Origin: Deltaproteobacteria bacterium
Lineage (GTDB): Bacteria > Desulfobacterota > Desulfarculia > Adiutricales > Adiutricaceae
Assembly (NCBI GenBank): GCA_031264145.1
Contig: JAISEK010000138.1
Coordinates: 1 to 64,000 of the forward strand
Length of the DNA: 64,000 nucleotides
Direction: 5' to 3'
The notes under the pieces were generated by a model, which saw only the letters and a program-made list of their open reading frames with translations, ran no database searches and was not told the origin of the DNA. The position numbers and the translations under genes were made by a program. Numbering within the stretch: the stretch's first letter is position 1; each line of letters starts with the position of its first letter. Shown here piece after piece: positions 57,607 through 64,000 of this stretch.

Positions 57607-58617
57607 ATGAAGTCTACACCTCACAATATAGCCATGTCATACATTTATGGTGGCCGCCAGGGCGACCGGCCGGCGGCCATAACGCCCACCTCCATAGCCT
57701 GCCAGGAACTGATGAAGGCCAGCGGGGCCTGGTTCCCGGAAGCCCACCTGAACCCCGTGACCATGGCCCGCCTGGCCCTGGCCGGGCACGAGCTCCTGGG
57801 CTTCGACTCGGTCATGCCGGAGTACTCAGTCCACCAGGAATCCGCCGCCTTCGGGGTGGAGATGGACTGGGGGGCCCCTGACATGATGCCTGACGGCAAG
57901 ACCTTCCCCCACAAGGACTTCAGCGAGGTCCAGATCCCAGACAGCATCCTGGAGAAGCCCTCCCTGGCCGTGGTCCTCCGGGCCCTCGAGATCCTCCGGC
58001 GCCAGGTAGGCGGCCAGGCCACCATCATCGGCAAGGTCATGGGCCCCTGGACGCTCTCCTACCACATGGCCGGGACCCAGAACTTCCTGATGGCCGTGGG
58101 CCGCAAAAAGTACGACCTGGTGAGGCGGATGGTCGAGTCCCTGGTCCCGGTCACGGTCGGCTTCGCCAACGCCCAGTTCAGGGCCGGGGCCGACGTCGTG
58201 GTCGTGGCCGACCACGCCACCGGGAACCTGGTCGGCCCCTACCACTACCGGGACCTTTTGCTGCCCATCCACAAGGCCATGTTCAGGGAGATAAACGGCC
58301 CGGTCATCCTCCACGTCTGCGGGCGGACCCTGGACCGGATGGATCTCTTCGCCGAGAGCGGCGTGGACGTCTACCACTTCGAGAGCGCCAACGACGCCGG
58401 TGAGGCCATCAGGAAGGTCGGGGGGCGCATAAGCCTGGCCGGCAACATCAACAACCCAGAGGTCCTCCTCGAGGGCAGCCCCGAGGACGTCTACGGAAAA
58501 AGCCGGGAGGCCATAGCGGCGGGCCTCAGGCTGGTCGCCCCCGAATGCGCCGTCCCCCTGACCACGCCCCTGGCCAACCTTAGGGCCATCGTCGAGGCGG
58601 CAGGAGAAGGATTCTAA
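57607..58617 (+). CDS. MtaA/CmuA-family corrinoid methyltransferase
   Basis: A 336-residue UroD-fold protein closest in motifs to MtaA-type cobamide:coenzyme M-like methyltransferases. HVCG (residues 236-239) and Cys314 in APECAVPLTTP supply the His-x-Cys...Cys zinc site that activates the thiol acceptor. QATIIGKVMGPWTLSYHMAG and ADHATGNLVGP are barrel blocks of this group. It follows the GntR gene by 69 bp and precedes a second UroD-family gene by 4 bp. Coenzyme M is unlikely in a bacterium, so the methyl acceptor is unknown. Confidence 0.88.
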   Translation: MKSTPHNIAMSYIYGGRQGDRPAAITPTSIACQELMKASGAWFPEAHLNPVTMARLALAGHELLGFDSVMPEYSVHQESAAFGVEMDWGAPDMMPDGKTFPHKDFSEVQIPDSILEKPSLAVVLRALEILRRQVGGQATIIGKVMGPWTLSYHMAGTQNFLMAVGRKKYDLVRRMVESLVPVTVGFANAQFRAGADVVVVADHATGNLVGPYHYRDLLLPIHKAMFREINGPVILHVCGRTLDRMDLFAESGVDVYHFESANDAGEAIRKVGGRISLAGNINNPEVLLEGSPEDVYGKSREAIAAGLRLVAPECAVPLTTPLANLRAIVEAAGEGF

Positions 58618-58621
58618 GATT

Positions 58622-59707
58622 ATGAACGTTGTCCCAGATTGGAACCGCGTCCTCAAGGCGGCTCGTTTCGAGGAACCCGACAGGGTTCCGCTTTCAGAGG
58701 TGCTGATTGCCTACGAGATCCAGGGCCAGTTCCTGGGCCGCCCCGTCGGCCCGGACGACCTGGCGGCCCAGGTCGAGTTCTGGTCCAAGGCCGGCTACGA
58801 CTATATCCCGCTCAACATCGGCATGATGGAGCCGGGCAAGGTCACCGAGGACTCCCACGTCTCGAAGATTCTGAAAAAGCTCCACGAGCCCGACGACCCG
58901 AATTCCCCCGAGGCCGCGGGCGACGACAGGAACTGGAACCTGGAGGTGTCGAGCTTCATCCACGACATGGGCGAGTTCGAGGCCTTCCCCTGGGACGAGC
59001 TGGCCAAGCTGGACTTCTCGAGGCTCACCGGCGTGGCCAGCCTGATCCCCCCGGGCATGAAGGCCATCGGCGTCTCGGGCAAGATCTTCACGATGACCTG
59101 GATGCTCATGGGCTTCAACAACTTCGCCATGGCCCTCGTGAAGGGGAGCCCCCTCCTTGAGGCCATCTTCGAGAAGGTGGCCCAAATCCAGCTTTCGGCC
59201 CTGGACGCCATCCTGGCCATGCCCCACGTGGGCGGCATCTGGGTGGTCGACGACCTGGCCTACAACAGCGGGCCAATCGTGAGCATCAAGCACCTCGACA
59301 GGTACGTCTTCCCCTGGTACCGGGAGATAGCCGCGAGATGCCACAGGGTGGGCAAGCTTTTCTTCCTCCACTCGGACGGAAAGCTCGACGCCCTGTTGCC
59401 CAGCTTCATCGACCTGGGCCTGGACGTCATCCAGCCCATCGACCCTACCTGCAACGACATAGCCTCGATCAAGGAAAAGGTCGCGGGGAGGCTCTGCATC
59501 GTCGGGAACGTCCCCAACGACATGCTCCAGGACGGAAAGCCCCAGGACGTGAGGAACTACGTCCGCTCGCTGATAAGGGACGTCGCCCCGGGCGGCGGCT
59601 TCATGCTGGGCTCCGGCAACTCGGTCCCCGACTGGGCCAAATTCGAGAACTACCAGGCCTTGAGGGTCACGGCCCTCGGCGAGGGGGCCTACCGCAAGGC
59701 GGTCTGA
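58622..59707 (+). CDS. UroD-family protein, possible methyltransferase partner
   Basis: A 361-residue TIM-barrel protein of the UroD superfamily. It starts with the family block VLKAARFEEPDRVPLSE and has HSDG (residues 250-253) at the position where zinc enzymes have His-x-Cys, and IVGNVPNDMLQDGKPQ near the C-terminus. The missing Cys argues against the zinc-thiolate chemistry of MtaA; it may act on the methyl donor side, as substrate-specific UroD-like methyltransferases do. It starts 4 bp after the previous stop, with GGAGAAGG upstream. Confidence 0.82.
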   Translation: MNVVPDWNRVLKAARFEEPDRVPLSEVLIAYEIQGQFLGRPVGPDDLAAQVEFWSKAGYDYIPLNIGMMEPGKVTEDSHVSKILKKLHEPDDPNSPEAAGDDRNWNLEVSSFIHDMGEFEAFPWDELAKLDFSRLTGVASLIPPGMKAIGVSGKIFTMTWMLMGFNNFAMALVKGSPLLEAIFEKVAQIQLSALDAILAMPHVGGIWVVDDLAYNSGPIVSIKHLDRYVFPWYREIAARCHRVGKLFFLHSDGKLDALLPSFIDLGLDVIQPIDPTCNDIASIKEKVAGRLCIVGNVPNDMLQDGKPQDVRNYVRSLIRDVAPGGGFMLGSGNSVPDWAKFENYQALRVTALGEGAYRKAV

Positions 59708-59759
59708 CGGCCCTAACCCGGCCCTGGCGCCACCCGCCCGGGCCAAGAGAGGGAGAACG

Positions 59760-61061
59760 GTGTCCGATTTGAGCGATCTGAGGCTTGGCCTCGTCAAGCA
59801 GATCTTCCCCGAGACCAGGCGCCCCGACGTCCCCCAGAGGCTCAGGGAGGAGTTCGCGAGGGCCGGCCTGGCCCAAAAGATAAGGCCCGGCCAGAGGGTC
59901 GTCATCACCAGCGGCAGCCGGGGCATAGAGAGCATGAACGAGGTCGTCAAGTCCCTGGTCGGCCTGGTCGGGGAGCTTGGGGCCAAACCGCTGATTCTCC
60001 CGGCCATGGGCAGCCACGGCGGGGGCACCCCGCAGGGCCAGCTGGAGGTCCTGGCCCACCTGGGCCAGACACCGGGAAGCATGGGTGCCCAGTTCATCAC
60101 CGACTACCGGCCGCGGATCATCGGCCAGGTCTTCGGCTATCTCCCGCTGAGCGTCGACTCGAACGTCCTCCCGGGGAACGCCGACCACGTCATCCTCGTG
60201 GGCCGGGTCAAGGAGCACACGGAATTCATCGGCCCCATTGAGTCGGGCCTCCTCAAGATGGCCGTGGTCGGCCTGGGCCGGGTCGAGGGGGCGACCATGA
60301 TGCACCAGGCGGCCGTGAGGCACACCTATTACGAGACCATCAAGGCCATGGCCAGGATAATCCTCGACGCCGCCCCCGTCCTGGGCGGGGTGGCCCTGGT
60401 CGAGGACCACCGGAACTTCCTGAGGCACCTCGAGTTCGTGCCCGCCGGCGAGATCTTCGCCAGGGAGCCCGCCCTCCTCCAGGAGAGCCAGAGGACCAAG
60501 CCCCGGCTCCCCTGGGACCGCCTGGACGTCCTTCTGGTGGACGAGCTGGGCAAGGACATCTCCGGAGCGGGCCTCGACACCAAGGTCATCGGCCGGATAA
60601 TGAACATATACGAGAAGGAGCCTGAAAGGCCCCGCATCACCAGGGTGGTGACCTTCAGGGTCAGCCCCAAGGGGGGCGGCAACGCCCTGGGTCTTGGCCT
60701 CAACGACTACGTGACCCGCGAGCTCCTCGAGTCCGTGGACCGGGCCATGACCGACCTCAACTCGACCGTGGCGGTCTCCCCGGAAAAGGGCCGCTGCCCC
60801 CTGGTCAGGGACAACGCCCGCCTGGCCATCCAGGGGGCCCTCGACACGGTCGGCCCCCACACGCCAGGCGATCTGGAGATGGCCTGGATCAAAAACACCA
60901 AGGACCTGGAATTCCTGGCCGTCAGCCCGGCCCTGTACGAAAAGGCCAGGGCCGACCCCAACCTGGCCTGCCTTTCCGAACCCAGGCCCATACCGTTCGA
61001 CCATAAGGACGACCTGGTCCATTTCGTCGACTTTGCCGCCGCCAGCGGCGTGAACATCTAG
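59760..61061 (+). CDS. LarA-like / DUF2088-domain protein
   Basis: A 433-residue protein with the LarA N-terminal domain: the block AMGSHGGGTPQGQLEVLAHLG (near residues 82-102) matches the SHGG motif of nickel-pincer lactate racemase homologues. RVKEHTEF (149-156) and SGLLKM (162-167) lie where LarA has its catalytic His and the Lys that holds the cofactor; the exact residue correspondence is inferred by eye. Such proteins racemise or epimerise 2-hydroxy acids using the nickel-pincer nucleotide. The cofactor genes larB, larC and larE are not in the window. The start is GTG at 59760 with AGAGAGGGAG upstream. Confidence 0.8.
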   Translation: MSDLSDLRLGLVKQIFPETRRPDVPQRLREEFARAGLAQKIRPGQRVVITSGSRGIESMNEVVKSLVGLVGELGAKPLILPAMGSHGGGTPQGQLEVLAHLGQTPGSMGAQFITDYRPRIIGQVFGYLPLSVDSNVLPGNADHVILVGRVKEHTEFIGPIESGLLKMAVVGLGRVEGATMMHQAAVRHTYYETIKAMARIILDAAPVLGGVALVEDHRNFLRHLEFVPAGEIFAREPALLQESQRTKPRLPWDRLDVLLVDELGKDISGAGLDTKVIGRIMNIYEKEPERPRITRVVTFRVSPKGGGNALGLGLNDYVTRELLESVDRAMTDLNSTVAVSPEKGRCPLVRDNARLAIQGALDTVGPHTPGDLEMAWIKNTKDLEFLAVSPALYEKARADPNLACLSEPRPIPFDHKDDLVHFVDFAAASGVNI

Positions 61062-61141
61062 CCCCGGGGAGCGCCATACTTGCGCTGTTTTCCATCCGTA
61101 GTTTGAGCCCTTAATTTCCATATCTCCAAAATGGTGACACC

Positions 61142-63061
61142 ATGAACATGCGCGATAGAGTCCTGGCCGCCGCCAGGGGCGAGATGGTCGATGTCTGGCC
61201 CTACGTCCCCCGGATAGATCTCTGGCACAACGCCAACCTCAGGTCCGGGACCACCCCCAGGGAACATGAGGGCCGCTCCATCGCCGAGATCTGCCGGGCC
61301 GAGGGCTGGGGCAGCCACCACCTGGTGCCGAGGTTCCTAAGGAGCGGCCAGCAGCCCCACAGGGCCCTGGGCCTCTACAACCTGCCGGAGCAGCCCTACA
61401 GGGTGGCCTTCGGGCCGGACGTGGAGGTGGAGACCATCCTGGAGGGCGACTACACCACCCAAATCTACCACACGAGAAAAGGCGACGTGCGCACCAGGAC
61501 CATGTACTCCGATGAGATGAGGGCCTCGGGGGCCTCCATTACCTGGATTGACGAGCACGTCATCAAGACGCCGGCCGACTACGAGGTCGTGGCCCACATC
61601 TTCGAGAACCTCGCCGTTACCCCCAACTATGAGGAGTTCCAGGACTGGCTGGAGAACGAGGTGGGCGACAACGGGGTGGGGGCGGCCTTCGCCTCCCTGG
61701 CCTCCTCGCCCATCCACCACGTGCAGAAGGAGTTCCTGGACGCCACCGACTTCTACTTCCACTACAACGACCACGCCAGGCACATGGCCAGGCTGGGCGA
61801 GGGCCTGTCGGTCTTCTACGACCGGATCTTCAGGGTCATCCTGGCCTCCCCGGCCAAGGTCATCCTGTGGGGGGCCAATTTCGACGACATGATCACCTAC
61901 CCCTCCTATTTCGTCAAGGAAATCCAGCCTTGGCTGAGGAAGGTCGGCCCGGCCTTCCGGGACAATGGCCAGGTCTGCATCTGCCACTGCGACGGCGAGA
62001 ACCACGGGCTGATGGACATCCTGCCCGATTCGGGATTCCAGGTGGCCGAGGCCATCTGCCCCTGGCCCATGACCAAGGTGAGGATAGGCGAGTATTACGG
62101 AAAGTGGAGGGATAGGCTGACCATCTTCGGGGGGATACCGTCCAACATCCTCCTGGACGATCTTACCTCCGAGGCCGACTTCGAGTCCTACCTCGACTCC
62201 ATGTTCAGGGACCTGACCCCCGGCGACAGGCTCATAGTGGGCATAGCCGACACCACCCCGCCCCAGGCCAACTGGGACAGGCTCAGGCGCATAGGCGACC
62301 GCGTGGCCAAGGAAGGTAGGCTCCCCCTGGCCTTCCGGGCCGTCCTGGTCGAGGCGCCCGGTGCCGAGACGCCACCCCAGGCCGCACAGGGGACGGGCTT
62401 CCCCAGCAAGCCACTGGCCGGCGAGGGTGATCCCTTCGCCAAGGCCAGGCAGATCGTCCTAGACGGCGACGACGAGTCGATCGTCGGGGAGGTCGACAGG
62501 CTCCTCGGCCAGGGCCACAAGGCCGCCGACATCATGAGGCTGGGCCTCATCGCCGCCATGGACATAATCAGCCCCCTGTTCAAGGCCGGCACGGTCTTCA
62601 TCCCCGAGGTCCTCCTCTCGGCCAGGGCCATGAACCTGGCGGTCGAGGCCCTGGAGCCGCATCTGGCCAGCGCCGGGGACAGGGCCGAGCCCAAGACCAT
62701 CGTCCTGGGGACGGTCTTCGGCGATCTCCACGACATCGGCAAGAACATGGTCGCCACCATGCTCAGGGGGGCCGGCTTCCAGGTCATCGACCTGGGCATC
62801 AACGTCCCGGACGAGACATTCGTCCGGAACATCAAGGACCACAAGCCAGATCTCCTCGGCCTTTCGGCACTTCTGACCACGACCATGCCCTCCATGACCA
62901 GCGTCATCGCCTCCCTGGCCGAGGCCGGCCTCAGGGACAAGGTGAAGGTCATGGTCGGGGGGGCCCCCATAACGCCCAAGTTCGCCGCCGACATCGGGGC
63001 CGACGGCTACTCGGCCGACGCCGCCGAGGCCGTCGAGCTGGCCAGGAGGCTGGTCTCCTAG
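61142..63061 (+). CDS. Fused UroD-type methyltransferase and corrinoid protein (CmuA-like)
   Basis: A 639-residue two-part protein. Residues 1-400 are a UroD-superfamily methyltransferase with CHCDGE (281-286) at the metal-site position. A linker of about 30 residues follows. Residues 430-510 are the four-helix cap domain of cobalamin-binding methyltransferase subunits, and 517-639 the B12-binding Rossmann domain: DLHDIGKN (528-535) supplies the lower-axial His530, with SALLTTTM and GGAP as the other B12 loops. Fusion of both parts is known from CmuA, the chloromethane methyltransferase/corrinoid protein. The substrate here is unknown. It follows the LarA-like gene by 80 bp. Confidence 0.92.
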   Translation: MNMRDRVLAAARGEMVDVWPYVPRIDLWHNANLRSGTTPREHEGRSIAEICRAEGWGSHHLVPRFLRSGQQPHRALGLYNLPEQPYRVAFGPDVEVETILEGDYTTQIYHTRKGDVRTRTMYSDEMRASGASITWIDEHVIKTPADYEVVAHIFENLAVTPNYEEFQDWLENEVGDNGVGAAFASLASSPIHHVQKEFLDATDFYFHYNDHARHMARLGEGLSVFYDRIFRVILASPAKVILWGANFDDMITYPSYFVKEIQPWLRKVGPAFRDNGQVCICHCDGENHGLMDILPDSGFQVAEAICPWPMTKVRIGEYYGKWRDRLTIFGGIPSNILLDDLTSEADFESYLDSMFRDLTPGDRLIVGIADTTPPQANWDRLRRIGDRVAKEGRLPLAFRAVLVEAPGAETPPQAAQGTGFPSKPLAGEGDPFAKARQIVLDGDDESIVGEVDRLLGQGHKAADIMRLGLIAAMDIISPLFKAGTVFIPEVLLSARAMNLAVEALEPHLASAGDRAEPKTIVLGTVFGDLHDIGKNMVATMLRGAGFQVIDLGINVPDETFVRNIKDHKPDLLGLSALLTTTMPSMTSVIASLAEAGLRDKVKVMVGGAPITPKFAADIGADGYSADAAEAVELARRLVS

Positions 63062-63173
63062 CCCCTCCCCGTTTTTTCTTTGATCGGGGCCCCAAAACGT
63101 CCTATCATGGGTGCCGCCGCCAACGCCGGGAGGGCAGGATCGGTCGCCCATGGCCGCCGGCCCGGGGTGCCAA

Positions 63174-64000
63174 ATGAAGATCCTCATCGCCCCAGACTCG
63201 TTCAAAGGGAGCCTCTCGGCCCTGAGGGCCGCCGAGACCATCCGCAGGGGACTGTCCAGGGTCTGGCCAGGGGCCGAGTTCGTCATCTTCCCCATCGCCG
63301 ACGGCGGCGAGGGGACGGTCGAGACCCTCGTGAGCCTCACCGGGGGAAGGCTCGTGACCCAGGAGGCCCAAGACCCCCTGGGGCGTCCGGTCATGGCCGG
63401 CTTCGGCTTTTTGGGCGACGGCGAGACGGCGGTCCTGGAGGTGGCCTCTACCTGCGGGCTCACCAGGCTCTCGGCCTCCGAGCTGGACCCCGCCGGGGCC
63501 AGTTCCTTCGGCCTGGGCCAGCAGATCCGCCAGGCCCTGGCCCTGGGGGCCAAGAAGCTCCTCGTCGGTCTGGGCGGCAGCGCCACCAACGACGGCGGGG
63601 CCGGCATGCTCTCGGCCCTGGGCCTCAGGTTCCTGGACCGCCGGGGCCGGCCCCTCCCGCCCGGCGGCCTGGCCCTGGCCGATCTTGGCGGCATCGACGC
63701 CCAGGGGCTCATAGCCGAGCTCTCCGACATCCCCATCACCATAGCCTCCGACGTCCAGAACCCCCTGGTCGGCCCCGACGGGGCCTCGGCCGTCTTCGGC
63801 CCCCAGAAGGGCGCTGGCCCCGACCTCATCCTCCGCCTGGACCGGGCCCTAGCCCGGCTGGCCGAGGTGGCCAGGGACCTGACCGGCCGCGACGTCTTCC
63901 AGTGCCCCGGCGCCGGGGCGGCCGGGGGCCTTGGGGCTGCCTTCAAGCTCTTCACCCAGGCCCGCTTCAGCCCAGGGGTCGAGGTCGTCCTGGGCGAGGG
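63174..64000 (+). CDS. Glycerate kinase (C-terminus beyond window)
   Basis: The open frame continues past the window edge; about 275 residues are seen of a family near 370-380. APDSFKGSLSA, ADGGEGTVETL, LGGSATNDGGAGML and SDVQNPLVGPDGAS identify a GckA/GlxK-type (PF02595) glycerate kinase, which phosphorylates D-glycerate to 2- or 3-phosphoglycerate. The ATG is at 63174. It is downstream of the corrinoid cluster on the same strand after 112 bp, which suggests glycerate is a product of that pathway. Confidence 0.93.
   Translation, partial: MKILIAPDSFKGSLSALRAAETIRRGLSRVWPGAEFVIFPIADGGEGTVETLVSLTGGRLVTQEAQDPLGRPVMAGFGFLGDGETAVLEVASTCGLTRLSASELDPAGASSFGLGQQIRQALALGAKKLLVGLGGSATNDGGAGMLSALGLRFLDRRGRPLPPGGLALADLGGIDAQGLIAELSDIPITIASDVQNPLVGPDGASAVFGPQKGAGPDLILRLDRALARLAEVARDLTGRDVFQCPGAGAAGGLGAAFKLFTQARFSPGVEVVLGE

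Overview
The window reads as chromosomal DNA from a GC-rich, probably anaerobic bacterium. The gene content (UroD/MtaA-type methyltransferases, a corrinoid-protein fusion, a TRAP carboxylate importer, an NtrC-type sigma-54 activator, an IspDF fusion, and AAA-ATPase/PD-(D/E)XK proteins of the kind common in gut and sediment anaerobes) suggests a deltaproteobacterial (Desulfobacterota) lineage. That assignment is inference from gene families; there is no rRNA gene in the window. Intergenic spacers are long and often contain sharply AT-rich patches.

Layout. 1-1.3 kb: truncated AAA-ATPase/PD-(D/E)XK gene on the minus strand, then a small element with 21-bp inverted ends. 1.7-5.4 kb (minus): argC, rpsI, rplM, rsmB-like. 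6.1 kb: a small MerR-type regulator, convergent with ispDF across a bidirectional terminator. 7.8-8.2 kb: RNase P RNA (rnpB). 8.6-10.9 kb: a secreted PHP-domain metallohydrolase. 11.8-14.1 kb: HDOD protein and rho. 15.2-16.6 kb: an ABC-F ATPase. 17.5-17.8 kb: an orphan promoter/terminator pair that may be a small RNA gene. 18.3-21.2 kb: TonB-dependent receptor plus DUF4198 protein. 21.6-22.8 kb: membrane protein resembling an M48 peptidase without its metal site. 23.0-29.4 kb (minus): sigma-54 response regulator, histidine kinase, purA, CCA-adding/poly(A) polymerase-like protein. 29.8-31.4 kb: an NCS2 purine-type permease preceded by a clear cobalamin riboswitch. 31.7-33.4 kb: second AAA-ATPase/PD-(D/E)XK gene. 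35.0-38.2 kb: potABC-like ABC importer without a binding protein, followed by a convergent UroD-family gene.

39.5-42.8 kb is compositionally different and looks acquired (epimerase, zinc-ribbon protein, YjbR-like protein, metallo-beta-lactamase-fold protein). 43.5-49.8 kb: vWA lipoprotein, a decayed Rpn-type nuclease fragment, isopropylmalate/isocitrate-type dehydrogenase, gmhB, TrpB2-like synthase. 50-53 kb: a decayed IS701-type transposase, a TM2 protein, and two small anchored proteins.

53.4-64 kb is the most coherent block, all on the plus strand: a promoter with a palindromic operator over its -10, then TRAP dctP-dctQ-dctM, a GntR/FCD regulator, two UroD-family methyltransferases, a LarA-like (DUF2088) protein, a CmuA-like methyltransferase-corrinoid fusion, and a glycerate kinase running off the end. 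Read together, these suggest uptake of a small carboxylate, corrinoid-dependent demethylation, stereochemical conversion of a 2-hydroxy acid, and entry into glycolysis at glycerate. The cobalamin riboswitch on a purine permease fits a corrinoid-dependent organism that might import the purine base used as a cobamide lower ligand. Both interpretations are hypotheses.
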